From contig JAUNFZ010000011.1 of assembly GCA_030524785.1 (NCBI GenBank), forward strand, positions 1 through 50,359: a stretch of DNA of 50,359 nucleotides, written 5' to 3'. The translations under genes were made by a program, and so were the position numbers. Under the pieces are notes generated by a model. That model did no database searches. It was not told the DNA's origin and saw nothing but the letters and a program-made list of their open reading frames with translations. The stretch comes from Eubacteriales bacterium. Lineage in GTDB: Bacteria; Bacillota; Clostridia; Lachnospirales; Lachnospiraceae. Positions 5,671 through 14,310 of the stretch are shown here, piece by piece (the stretch's first letter is position 1; every line of letters begins with the position of its first letter).

Positions 5671-8600
5671 CTAAGGCATCAGATATGCTTTCAGTTCATC
5701 CACTTCCGGAGCGATGTACGGCTTCATCTGATATTTTTCTTTTCCGTCAGTGTACCAGACGGTATTTCTTCCCAGCTCCGCAATCGCAGCGTCCTCTGCC
5801 AGCATCTCCGCATCTCTTGGATTCATCTCGAAAATGATCCTCTTGGGGAATCTGGCAATCAGGTTTTGTCCATAGGTAAACATCGTCTCTTTTATACAGG
5901 AATATTCCAGCGAGGATACCAGAAAATGTATGCCGTATCTTGTTCCGCTTTCCAGCATCCGTATCAGCTTCTGCGCCGCATCCTGGCCGTCTTCTCCGCT
6001 GTTCTTGCTGTTGTTTGACAGGATATTGTCAAAATCAAAGGCGGCCATCGGATCTGCGCCAAACGAATCCTCTGTCTTTGTTTCCTCGGTCTCATCCACA
6101 AACTCGTCGATCGGCTGGCCTTTAAATATTGCGCAGATCATCTCCAGATACGGGAGATTTTTAATCACTACAAAAATGGTCCGCCCGACGTTTTTCTTTT
6201 TCCGTCTCAGATATTCTTCATAGATCTCTCCGATCATACGGATAATGTCTGAATTATCTTCCATCAGCCTAAAACGGTCTGTATACTGCGCAAGCGCATC
6301 ATAATACTTTTTCTCCGAGAAATCGTCCACCAGCAGCTCGCCGTCCATGCAGTATACATCAGAATTTTTGTTTAACAGCGCGGAGATCATATAATCGCGG
6401 ATGATCGTGTTCATCATACTTACTACATTCGGATCTTCGCCCTTATCGCTGCAGATAAGAAGATTCTGGCTTCCCTTTTTGCCGGCCTCCAGCACACAGG
6501 GCGGCGCAATCCTGATTGGCCTTCCCAGATGAATACGAACCGGCAGTTCCTCTGAAACACCGATGTTTTCTGTCTTAAAATAATCCAGAAGTTTCTCTGT
6601 TCTTTTGCCCTCAAAAATCCTTACCGGAGCGCACGGATAATCCGCCCAGGCTGTTTCGATTGTATTCATATAAGTTTTCTGAAGCTCGTCGCTGCAATAG
6701 GCCGTGCGGAATCCGATATTTGATTTTTCTGTATAATTCGGGTTCAGAACTGCCGTCCCGATCGGACCTTTCATCATCCGCAGCGCACTGTCGCAGTTTG
6801 CGTCCGAAAACAGGTATCTGGCATCCGCCTCACCGCAGGCAAGGCCGATACGCAGGCGCATCTGCTCGACTGTACCGGAGTCCAGCGTCAGGTTTGAAAT
6901 AATCTTGGTGGACTGCGTTGCCATCAAAAGATGAATACCGTATGCACGCCCCTCTGTCACAATGCGCTTTGTCAGCTCCGCGCAGTGAAGCGCCGCCCGG
7001 CGGTTTGACGCGTCATCATACAAAATCTGAAATTCGTCCATAATCGCCAGTATGCGCGGCATGGGCTTGCCAGTAATCCTTACATAGTCTCTGATCTTTG
7101 TAACTCCGCCCGCATCTTCGGCAAAAAGTTCCGCCCTCCGGCTGATCTCCGCCGTCAGTTCCTCCAGAATACTTTCGCCAAATTCCTGTCGGGCGTCTAA
7201 CGCCAGCAGGCGCAGATGCGGCAGTCTTGCCGATTTGTAGCGTTCAAATTCCGTTCCCTGCTTAAAATCCATCAGGTACAGATGAAGTTCATCCGGTCCA
7301 TAGTGCAGCATACTGCTTGTTATAATCGTATGAAGCAAAACAGATTTTCCCGAGCCGGTTGCTCCGGCAATCAGGCCGTGATGCGCAAACCCTTCTCTGC
7401 CGATCTCTATGTTAACAATCTTGTCTCCATCTCCGATACCCACAGGTATCTTCAGGTATTCCGCCGAGCTGCAGGTGAAGAACTCCTCCGGCAGGATATT
7501 TTCAAACGAAACGCCCCGCCGTTTTATTTTTTCCACTTTTTCACTGTATTCCTGCCCGAACCTGCTGCCGTCTGCCGCCGACAGCACATTCGGAATGTGA
7601 AGCTTAAGTTCTGACGGCATCAGATAGTAGCCGCCGTTTCTGTATTCTGCCTTTTCGCAGTAACGCAGCATTGTCTCCAGCTTTGCGCCGGGATCTTCGT
7701 AATGCGAAAACGCAACTTGCGGATTATGGCAGATAATCACATAAAGTCCGCACCGGCTTCCGTTCCGCAGCAGATTTAACAGCAATTCCAGATTTCTGTT
7801 GTCCATTCCGCTCGGGAAATCGTAAATTACAAGCAGCGTCACCGGCTCCTGCCGGTTCGTCACGTTCTGGTTGTATTCAAAAAAGTTCTGATACTTTCCT
7901 CCCAGTTTGTTCTGTATAAATTCATCCACGTATACGTTCAGTCGTTTCAACTGCTCATGCATATCTTCCTGGCTGGTGTATATTTTTTCGCCAAAGACAT
8001 CCGGACAGCGACGCCTAAACTCCAAAAACGGCGTAATGCTGGCCCCGCTCTTTTCTCTGTCAAACACGCAGATATTTACCTTTGCTACCGGGACAGACGA
8101 CAAAAAGCTCCACATGATATGATGCGTAAACGCCTGCATCGCCTCCTGTGTTTCTTCAGAATAATCCAGATACAGATGAACGCCCTTTTTTAAATCGACA
8201 AATACCGGAAGCTCAATCACAGCCGCAGGGGCCTTTTCTTCCAAAACATACCCTGCCTTTGCCAGCAGTGAGCGGTTATTCTTCTTTGCGCCAAACAGTC
8301 CCGCAGGATAAACGCCTGTGCCAAGCACAATTTCCTCTGGAAAGCCTGCCGCATCGTTTAACTTTTTTCCATAATTTTCTTCAAATGCAGAACGCATCCG
8401 ACCGAAGATTCTCGCCAGAGCCTCAGCCTTCTCCGGATCCTCCTCAAGAATAAACTCACGCAGTACAGTGGGATATGCCAGCTGGTCTCCCATCTTTTCC
8501 ATATAATGTATCTGATATTCTTCAAAGAAGCGCTCAAACTGTTCCTGATCCCACTTGTTTGCCACGACAGGGACATTACCTACATAGAATTTACTGTCGA

Positions 8601-10035
8601 TCTGTTTGATCCGCAGGCATCGCTGCCTGATTTTCTCAAGCTTCTTTTGATATTCTTCTCTGCGGTCTTCCACCATTGCTTCATTATAGACCAGCAGCAT
8701 ATAGATCCCGTGTTCCGCACCCTGCTCGATAATAGTCTGCAGTTCATCCAACGTATCTTTCTGGAATCCATCCGGAAAATCATACACTACCAGCAGTTCT
8801 ATTTTCCCGTCGTTTTGGGGAGCCTGCTTTATGCGTCGGGAAAGTTCCCGTATCTTGGACGCAATTTCTTCCGCGCTGCGTAAAATCCTGTTTCCAAACA
8901 TAGTGGGAAGCGCATGCATGACGCTCACATACTGCATAACGCTGAAGCCCTGTCTGACGGAATCCGCCACAGAATATACCAGTTTTCCGACAGGAACTGA
9001 CATGGCCGTTTCAAACATCAATGTATCCACCAACTTTTGCATAGAACCCCAATTACCCTCATTATGTTCTATCAGCCATGCGCTGCTTGATGCTGACATG
9101 GACAGAGGAAGCGTAAAAAGCATTTTCCCGGCCTGCACCCTAGCAAATTTCTTCTGATAAATCGAAACCATATCCTTGTGCTGCAAATCCTCCTCGATGA
9201 AAAGATGAAGCAGATATGCCATATTGATGACCCCGTCTTCTATCTTCTCGGACAGATTCACTTTTCCAAAACGCTTTGCGTGATGTCTCAGCAGCTCTCC
9301 CGCCTGATTCACTGCTTCGTCCGGAATATCTCCATTCAGCCGGCAGACAATATCATTGAGCAAAAGCTCTTTTTTATCCTTCCACGCAGCAAAACACCTG
9401 GCGCGTTTCTGCTCCTGTATTTTCTTTCTTTCATTTACCTGAATCGCGAGAAATTCTTCTTCTCTGCTTTTTACATGTTCCTTCAGTTCCGTAAGCGTAA
9501 GCTGCAGAATATGAATTCTAATACACATCTGTACAGAGGCATTATACTGTGACGTCATGGCGTTTCTTCTGCTTTTGAACAAAAGGTCCCCGAAGGATGT
9601 GCTTTTCATATCATATTTGCTGAGTATCGTTCCACACATCTGTCCTAATTTCTTCTCCAGCTGCTGAAGGAACTCTACGCAATCTTTTATGCTGTTCACT
9701 TGGAACGGAATCCCGGAAGTTGGATGCATATTCTGCATCGTTTTTCGATATGTATCGTATATTCCCTCCTGACTTGCTCTGTTTAAAGCAGCTTTCTGCA
9801 GATCGTCAATCCGGGTATATACGATACTCATATCCCTATCCGCAAGCTCTTTGATCTTTTCTGTTTCCTCCTCTCTGCTTCCAAAGAAAAAAAAGCCCGG
9901 TTCCCCACTGTGCTCTTTCATATACTGCTTTAAAAACTCTGTTTTCGCGTTGGTAAGCACATAATTCGCCCAATTCATGCAGTCTATCATACATTGACTC
10001 ATGTCCTGCACGTCTTTCATGTTTGTCATTTCCAT
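5671..10035 (-). CDS. Large soluble FtsK/SpoIIIE-type ATPase (EssC-like)
   Basis: 1454 residues. Walker A GATGSGKS is at 891-898, Walker B RILAIMDEF with D1000-E1001, and a sensor-like LLMATQS near 1035, giving one intact FtsK-type motor at about 840-1120. Two earlier regions carry look-alike segments without a P-loop: ELLVVYDFPDGF (about 410) and TLLVIYDFPSGM (about 735). The C-terminal 330 residues look like another degenerate motor module. The N-terminal 400 residues are helical and coiled. No membrane segment or FHA domain is seen, unlike EssC of type VIIb secretion systems. It is last in an operon after WXG100-like genes, which argues for substrate secretion or assembly rather than DNA translocation. 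Start ATG has GGAGG upstream. Confidence 0.8.
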   Translation of the reverse strand: MEMTNMKDVQDMSQCMIDCMNWANYVLTNAKTEFLKQYMKEHSGEPGFFFFGSREEETEKIKELADRDMSIVYTRIDDLQKAALNRASQEGIYDTYRKTMQNMHPTSGIPFQVNSIKDCVEFLQQLEKKLGQMCGTILSKYDMKSTSFGDLLFKSRRNAMTSQYNASVQMCIRIHILQLTLTELKEHVKSREEEFLAIQVNERKKIQEQKRARCFAAWKDKKELLLNDIVCRLNGDIPDEAVNQAGELLRHHAKRFGKVNLSEKIEDGVINMAYLLHLFIEEDLQHKDMVSIYQKKFARVQAGKMLFTLPLSMSASSSAWLIEHNEGNWGSMQKLVDTLMFETAMSVPVGKLVYSVADSVRQGFSVMQYVSVMHALPTMFGNRILRSAEEIASKIRELSRRIKQAPQNDGKIELLVVYDFPDGFQKDTLDELQTIIEQGAEHGIYMLLVYNEAMVEDRREEYQKKLEKIRQRCLRIKQIDSKFYVGNVPVVANKWDQEQFERFFEEYQIHYMEKMGDQLAYPTVLREFILEEDPEKAEALARIFGRMRSAFEENYGKKLNDAAGFPEEIVLGTGVYPAGLFGAKKNNRSLLAKAGYVLEEKAPAAVIELPVFVDLKKGVHLYLDYSEETQEAMQAFTHHIMWSFLSSVPVAKVNICVFDREKSGASITPFLEFRRRCPDVFGEKIYTSQEDMHEQLKRLNVYVDEFIQNKLGGKYQNFFEYNQNVTNRQEPVTLLVIYDFPSGMDNRNLELLLNLLRNGSRCGLYVIICHNPQVAFSHYEDPGAKLETMLRYCEKAEYRNGGYYLMPSELKLHIPNVLSAADGSRFGQEYSEKVEKIKRRGVSFENILPEEFFTCSSAEYLKIPVGIGDGDKIVNIEIGREGFAHHGLIAGATGSGKSVLLHTIITSSMLHYGPDELHLYLMDFKQGTEFERYKSARLPHLRLLALDARQEFGESILEELTAEISRRAELFAEDAGGVTKIRDYVRITGKPMPRILAIMDEFQILYDDASNRRAALHCAELTKRIVTEGRAYGIHLLMATQSTKIISNLTLDSGTVEQMRLRIGLACGEADARYLFSDANCDSALRMMKGPIGTAVLNPNYTEKSNIGFRTAYCSDELQKTYMNTIETAWADYPCAPVRIFEGKRTEKLLDYFKTENIGVSEELPVRIHLGRPIRIAPPCVLEAGKKGSQNLLICSDKGEDPNVVSMMNTIIRDYMISALLNKNSDVYCMDGELLVDDFSEKKYYDALAQYTDRFRLMEDNSDIIRMIGEIYEEYLRRKKKNVGRTIFVVIKNLPYLEMICAIFKGQPIDEFVDETEETKTEDSFGADPMAAFDFDNILSNNSKNSGEDGQDAAQKLIRMLESGTRYGIHFLVSSLEYSCIKETMFTYGQNLIARFPKRIIFEMNPRDAEMLAEDAAIAELGRNTVWYTDGKEKYQMKPYIAPEVDELKAYLMP

Positions 10036-10053
10036 TTTTTGATTTCCTCCGAC

Positions 10054-10323
10054 TTAAAACTTTACTCTGCTGTACTCATCCAATGCCTGCGCAAGTTTTT
10101 CCATCTTGGGGATTGACGCCTGCAGCGTGCCAATCGGCTCTGCAGTCAGCCCGGCGATCTTTTTCATAAGCGCACGAAACTGTTCCGACTGCGCATCATT
10201 CCATTCCGGAGAAGCATCCAGCACTCTGCTAATACCGCTGCTGATCCGCTCCAGTTCTCTGGATGTATCCTGAATATCCTTTTTCATTTCCCGAATCACC
10301 TCGGGGGATGCTTTTACTGCCAT
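10054..10323 (-). CDS. WXG100-like small helical protein (W-N-D turn)
   Basis: 89 residues forming two long helices around the turn SPEWNDAQSEQF. Size, hairpin layout and central tryptophan match WXG100 proteins, which are exported by or activate FtsK-type ATPases, but the glycine of WxG is aspartate. The second helix ends in ALDEYSRVKF; the C-terminal YxxxD/E export signal is not clearly present. It lies 18 bases upstream of the ATPase gene. Start ATG follows GGTGAGGAG. Confidence 0.7.
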   Translation of the reverse strand: MAVKASPEVIREMKKDIQDTSRELERISSGISRVLDASPEWNDAQSEQFRALMKKIAGLTAEPIGTLQASIPKMEKLAQALDEYSRVKF

Positions 10324-10338
10324 ACTCTGCTCCTCACC

Positions 10339-10620
10339 CTATAAATTGGCTTCCTCGTACTTTCGCACTGCCTTTAACAGTTCCTCCAATTTCTCCAGAC
10401 ATTCCTGAAGTTCACCTGTCGGTCTCATCATTGCCTTCCCGCACTCCTGTACCATGGAGCCAAGTGCAACGTATTTCTGATCTCTCCATCCATTTGCGCC
10501 GGCCCTCTGATAATTGCGGACCAACTTTTTTACAGCATTTTCCAGTTCCTGAATAGAGGTTTTGCAGCATCTGATCCCGCTTTCCACTGCACGGCTGTCC
10601 ACTGATATATTTCCGGCCAT
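10339..10620 (-). CDS. WXG100-like small helical protein (W-R-D turn)
   Basis: 93 residues: a first helix (VESGIRCCKTSIQELENAV), the turn GANGWRDQKYVALG, and a second helix ending LLKAVRKYEEANL. It has the WXG100 length and tryptophan position, again with W-x-D in place of W-x-G. A paired cysteine (CC at about 18-19) is unusual for the family. The start has CAGGAGGATAAGAAG in front. Fifteen bases separate it from the next gene, so the two may form a heterodimer (inference). Confidence 0.65.
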   Translation of the reverse strand: MAGNISVDSRAVESGIRCCKTSIQELENAVKKLVRNYQRAGANGWRDQKYVALGSMVQECGKAMMRPTGELQECLEKLEELLKAVRKYEEANL

Positions 10621-10639
10621 CTTCTTATCCTCCTGCTGT

Positions 10640-11380
10640 TTATAAAATCATATTTATGTATTTATCAATGCTGTAAATACATTTGTCTATCGCATTCATG
10701 TTTTTGCGCGCATTTTGATCAGAAACAGCTGCAAACGACTTTGCCACATTCGCATACTCTTCCAGATTGATTTTCATCCGCGCATAAGCTGCCCTTAATC
10801 GGTCCAGCTTATCCCGCTGTTTGTACAGCCGGCTTTCTTCTTTTTCTTTCTCCTGTTTGCCTTTTGCTCTCTCTGCCTTCAACTGCTGTACTTCCGTATA
10901 CAGGCGCTGCTTTTCCTTCGTTTTGCCATCACGCCGCCTCTCCATTTCCAGCTTCTTGGATTTCAGAATCGCTATCTCGTTTTTCGCCCGCTCTATCACT
11001 GCTGATTGCTGGCGCTGCTCCTCCGAATCGTTACTGCGCATATCTATATGATCCATGCTGTTATATAGGGAAGCAATCCTGTTGTCCAGGTCGATTATCT
11101 TCGTGGTCAGGCGTTTAACTTCATCAGCGCACCGATTGTGGTCTCCCCAGGTCTTTGAAATAAGATCTTGCAGCCGGCGATCTTCTTCTTCTAACTTTCT
11201 AATCTTTTTCTGTGTGCTCCACACATCATTTTCCGCAATATTCAGCCATCTTCTGCGCTCTCTTAAAATTTCCTCAACATCTTCGTGCGTCCTTGAGGTG
11301 ATTCCCGTCATTTCACCGCGGAATCCGCTAAACGCATGTTTCACCATCCTGAGCGCTTCCGCCGATACATCTGCTATCAT
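10640..11380 (-). CDS. Long coiled-coil protein, possible LXG-like partner or scaffold
   Basis: 246 residues, nearly all charged coiled coil between about 30 and 215 (for example TKEKQRLYTEVQQLKAERAK). The N-terminal MIADVSAEALRMVKHAF and C-terminal YANVAKSFAAVSDQ...MNAIDKCIYSIDKYI segments are less charged and may pair with each other as in longer helical-hairpin secretion partners. No enzyme motif, signal peptide or membrane segment. The ribosome site is weak (AAAGG) and the start lies 3 bases after the preceding stop, so translation is probably coupled. Function unknown. Confidence 0.65.
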   Translation of the reverse strand: MIADVSAEALRMVKHAFSGFRGEMTGITSRTHEDVEEILRERRRWLNIAENDVWSTQKKIRKLEEEDRRLQDLISKTWGDHNRCADEVKRLTTKIIDLDNRIASLYNSMDHIDMRSNDSEEQRQQSAVIERAKNEIAILKSKKLEMERRRDGKTKEKQRLYTEVQQLKAERAKGKQEKEKEESRLYKQRDKLDRLRAAYARMKINLEEYANVAKSFAAVSDQNARKNMNAIDKCIYSIDKYINMIL

Positions 11381-11383
11381 ATG

Positions 11384-11608
11384 CTAATACCTTTCGTTTG
11401 CAATCCGGTCAAATTCTTCTATTGAACGTCTGCTCCTCTCTCCTGCCTCCAGAACCGTTCTCAGCATCCGTCCGACTCCGCTGACAGAAGCAGACAAATC
11501 TTCAAACTGCTTGTCTTTCCATAATGCGGACGCCGCACGAATCGCATTGCTTAACTTGGCCGATGCGCTTTTCATATCTTCTATCTCATTTAAATATCCC
11601 AAAGCCAA
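11384..11608 (-). CDS. WXG100-like small helical protein (W-K-D turn)
   Basis: 74 residues in two helices around ASALWKDKQFEDLSAS. It shares W-x-D with the two proteins at 10054-10620, although shorter. The start is a TTG at 11608 after GGAGGAGA; a second TTG at 11602 has better spacing and cannot be excluded. It lies between the membrane protein and the coiled-coil gene, with gaps of 15 and 3 bases. Confidence 0.6.
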   Translation of the reverse strand: MALGYLNEIEDMKSASAKLSNAIRAASALWKDKQFEDLSASVSGVGRMLRTVLEAGERSRRSIEEFDRIANERY

Positions 11609-11623
11609 TCTCCTCCGAACTGA

Positions 11624-12139
11624 TTACTTTTCCTCCGTCAGGCTTCCCGTCTGCGCATCCTCTGTGGGTGCCACATTCTCTGCAGGTGATGCTTCCTCCG
11701 GCACATTCTCCGCGGCTGACGCTTCCACCTGCACATTCTCCGCGGATGGTGCTTCCTCCGGCGTACCTTTTTTTGACGCAACGTCATCAAACCACTCATA
11801 AGATGCTTTTTTTAAGCTTTCCGAATCCGCTTCAGAAGACTGCCTTTTCAAATTAACGCCGCTGAGTACAGATCCAATCTTCTCCCGGCGCCTTTCACGA
11901 GTCCGTTCTTCCTGAGATTCGATAAACTTATACGATTTATTTTTATCTTTCAGTCCATAATATACCATCTGAGCCGCAACTGCCGCCGCAATTGCAGCAA
12001 TCCACATAAGGCACGAGAAAAAAGCACCTGCAAACGGAAAATGTATCCTGCCAAATAATTTTCCCAAAATAATTATCCAGATCACTGTCTGAAGCGGATG
12101 GCGCCTCACGACCCGCCACCATGTCCAGTATTTGCTCAT
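11624..12139 (-). CDS. Small two-helix membrane protein with repeat tail
   Basis: 171 residues, first gene of the ATPase operon. Hydrophobic stretches at about 15-33 (LQTVIWIIILGKLF) and 40-65 (FSCLMWIAAIAAAVAAQMVYY) should anchor it, followed by a cytoplasmic basic segment and an acidic tail with three 10-residue repeats (A-E-N-V-x-x-E-A-S). ATG at 12139 follows AAGGAGGAG; the longer reading upstream lacks a ribosome site. As the only membrane protein of this operon it may tether the soluble ATPase. No family recognised. Confidence 0.7.
   Translation of the reverse strand: MSKYWTWWRVVRRHPLQTVIWIIILGKLFGRIHFPFAGAFFSCLMWIAAIAAAVAAQMVYYGLKDKNKSYKFIESQEERTRERRREKIGSVLSGVNLKRQSSEADSESLKKASYEWFDDVASKKGTPEEAPSAENVQVEASAAENVPEEASPAENVAPTEDAQTGSLTEEK
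11671..11760 (-). repeat. Three tandem 30-base units within the membrane protein gene
   Basis: 11671-11700, 11701-11730 and 11731-11760 are near-identical units beginning (G)CACATTCTC on the plus strand, coding the 10-residue acidic repeats. Copy number could vary between strains. Confidence 0.85.
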
Positions 12140-12237
12140 AGTCTCCTCCTTGTCAGCCAAATATTTTTCTCTTAATGTATATCGCCGGCCGCTCTGCCGC
12201 AAAGCCTTACGCTGCCGCAGGCAAGCTTACGTATATG

Positions 12238-12266
12238 ATTATACTCTTTTCCACATTCTTAGGCAA
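12238..12266 (-). promoter_or_regulatory. Promoter of the WxD/ATPase operon
   Basis: On the minus strand TTGCCT, a 17-base spacer and TATAAT, about 100 bases before the first gene (start 12139). The stretch 12140-12444 has no gene; it holds this promoter and an outward-facing one at 12340. Confidence 0.7.
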
Positions 12267-12339
12267 CAAGTTAAAGAAAAAAATATCCGGGACCTATCCG
12301 GGAATAAACCTTTACTATCCATAATAGACGATTAAGGAA

Positions 12340-12368
12340 TTGTCTTTCCTACGGGAGAATGTTATAAT
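12340..12368 (+). promoter_or_regulatory. Promoter of the 98-residue plus-strand gene
   Basis: TTGTCT (12340-12345), a 17-base spacer and a perfect TATAAT (12363-12368), about 77 bases before the ATG at 12445. Back-to-back with the leftward ATPase-operon promoter. Confidence 0.7.
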
Positions 12369-12444
12369 AAATTCCAACAGTCGGGCCCGACCGGCCGCCT
12401 TGCTCGTCATTCGCGGGAATAAAATAACGGAGGTGCAGCTCTAT

Positions 12445-12741
12445 ATGAATAACCAAACCCTGCAGCAGAAAAAAAATATTCTCCTGGAAGATATAAGAAA
12501 CGGCATTGACGAATTGGACAGTTTGATCAAAGAATATGAGAACACTGGAAAGGTGCCGATCGAAGGCTTCTATTTTGACGTCAGATACGTCAGCAAACTC
12601 AGTCAGTCGATGCACCACATTCTTGACGGAAATGATACGGATTATGAAGCCGCCGCAGAACTTATTAATTTACAGCTTTTAAGCGCCAGCAAATACTGGC
12701 GCCTGATCCGTCATGATCTGGAGATGATGTATCTGGATTAA
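12445..12741 (+). CDS. Unknown 98-residue helical protein
   Basis: Starts MNNQTLQQKKNILLEDI with AACGGAGG nine bases upstream; a longer in-frame reading from 12340 would start inside the promoter and is rejected. The protein is predicted helical and acidic (GIDELDSLIKEYENTGKVP, later DYEAAAELINLQLLSASKYW), without signal peptide, membrane segment or known motif. It lies between the two minus-strand operons and is transcribed against them, diverging from the ATPase operon promoter and converging on the zinc-ribbon operon. A regulatory or chaperone role within the locus is possible but not shown. Confidence 0.6.
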   Translation: MNNQTLQQKKNILLEDIRNGIDELDSLIKEYENTGKVPIEGFYFDVRYVSKLSQSMHHILDGNDTDYEAAAELINLQLLSASKYWRLIRHDLEMMYLD

Positions 12742-12759
12742 TACATAAGGGGCTTCGTG

Positions 12760-14289
12760 CTACTGTTTTACAAAATTGCCTGAAAACGCATGTCCTGCTG
12801 TAATAGAAAATGTTCCATTTTCATTGTCACGCATAAAATACTTTGAGCCTTGGATTCCTGCTTCAGAGCCAGTGCAATAAGCATCTTCCCATTGTATAGT
12901 CCCATCCGGGTAATACAATATAAAATGATACGTTCCATCTTCATTGCTATATATTTCTATGCTGCTGCCGTCATAGTCTACATAATAGCCGGGCCACTTA
13001 TCTGAAGCATAATTATCAGAATAAGATGAAGATACATTTCCTGCAAGAAGATCAATATTATCAAGTTCTATCTGGCTGAATACGCTGCTGTCAAAATCAT
13101 CCGGTGCAATTGTTCCGCTGTACCAGCTCTTAGTATCAAAATACGCCTGTATCGAAGCATCATTGAATCTGCGTCCATGGCGTGCATAAATTTCGTTAAT
13201 CGCCATCTGTCTCTGTTCTTCTGAAAGTGCCGCGACTTCCTGACTTGTTAATACCCTGACAGCGCTTCCGCTTAAGATGTATGTATCATCCTTTACACTT
13301 TCCGCCGCTCTCTCCATCTGCTGTTCTGTCAACGGCTGCGTCTCTTTTTCGATTGGCTTTTCTGCTGTCTTTTCCGTAATTTTCTCTGCAGATTTTTCCG
13401 TCTGCGCTGCTTTCAGGCTATTCTCCGTGTCATTCCTTTTAGACGTAACCGCTTTAATCACCGTCATTCCCACTAAAAGAAGCAGAAGCGCGATTGTGAT
13501 TCCTATGATAAGCGCGATTATCGCATTACGCCGCTCACGCGCTTTTCTGCTGCTCGTCCTATTCGGCCTATCCAGACGTTTGTTACTGTCTGTACTTTCA
13601 AGCGTGCTGCCGCAATATGGGCAGCAGATCGCGTTCTCCGGAAGTTTCTCTCCGCAGTTCGCGCACACATTCCTTTGTTCTGCCTCTGCCGTGTCCAGAG
13701 CTTCTCTCCCGCACTGTACACAAAATTTTGCTCCAGGCGGCATGCTGGCACCGCAGTATCTGCAGTAATTTCCATGGTGTACAGGCGCTCTATCAAATTC
13801 TTCACCCACAGTTTGTCCTGCTTCTTTATAATGTTGAATAATATTTGCACCGATAAGCGCCACATCTTTATCTACAATGTGATAAATGGCGTCGTTGCCA
13901 TCTTTTGTCGTAATCCTTAAAGTCCTGGAGTATGCCAGATTCATCAATTTACTGTCAACATTCTTCAATTCAAAAGACCATATGGAAGAATACGGAATAC
14001 TGACTGTCTTTTTCGGCATAAAAGCGCCCAGAAGTTCTATTTTTCCTCGCTGTATATACAGGATTCTCCAATCGGTAAAAATCAGATAAGTGCGCACAGA
14101 CCTATATGGTTTCAGAAGTTCAATTTTACTGTTCGTCGCTGCGCTCGCATAACATAAAATTTTCTCATTTCTGTCCAAAATCGCAGACAGATCCTTGGAG
14201 ATTCCTCCTGTTCCATGAAAAAGAAATATTGTATGATCCTTTTCCTTCAGATTCTGCAGTTCCTCTGCAATAATCTTTCTGTCTTTCAT
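12760..14289 (-). CDS. PH-like, double zinc-ribbon, YARHG membrane protein
   Basis: 509 residues in the order: N-terminal bacterial PH-like region (about 20-160, with YLIFTDWRILYIQRGK), two zinc ribbons (CRYCGASMPPGAKFCVQCG at 176-194 and CANCGEKLPENAICCPYCG at about 211-229), one membrane helix (about 257-280), a lysine/glutamate-rich linker, a YARHG domain (INEIYARHGRRFND, about 366), and a C-terminal beta domain ending SGNFVKQ. The YARHG and beta domains would lie outside the cell. Start ATG has GAGAAGGTGAGG upstream; an earlier TTG is less likely. Last gene of the zinc-ribbon operon. Confidence 0.75.
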   Translation of the reverse strand: MKDRKIIAEELQNLKEKDHTIFLFHGTGGISKDLSAILDRNEKILCYASAATNSKIELLKPYRSVRTYLIFTDWRILYIQRGKIELLGAFMPKKTVSIPYSSIWSFELKNVDSKLMNLAYSRTLRITTKDGNDAIYHIVDKDVALIGANIIQHYKEAGQTVGEEFDRAPVHHGNYCRYCGASMPPGAKFCVQCGREALDTAEAEQRNVCANCGEKLPENAICCPYCGSTLESTDSNKRLDRPNRTSSRKARERRNAIIALIIGITIALLLLLVGMTVIKAVTSKRNDTENSLKAAQTEKSAEKITEKTAEKPIEKETQPLTEQQMERAAESVKDDTYILSGSAVRVLTSQEVAALSEEQRQMAINEIYARHGRRFNDASIQAYFDTKSWYSGTIAPDDFDSSVFSQIELDNIDLLAGNVSSSYSDNYASDKWPGYYVDYDGSSIEIYSNEDGTYHFILYYPDGTIQWEDAYCTGSEAGIQGSKYFMRDNENGTFSITAGHAFSGNFVKQ

Positions 14290-14310
14290 AATCCTCACCT
14301 TCTCCAACCG

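Noticed and set aside
5671..10035. Chromosome-partition DNA translocase (FtsK/SpoIIIE proper)
   Set aside because: No membrane helices, no gamma DNA-reading domain, and the gene sits with WXG100-like genes.
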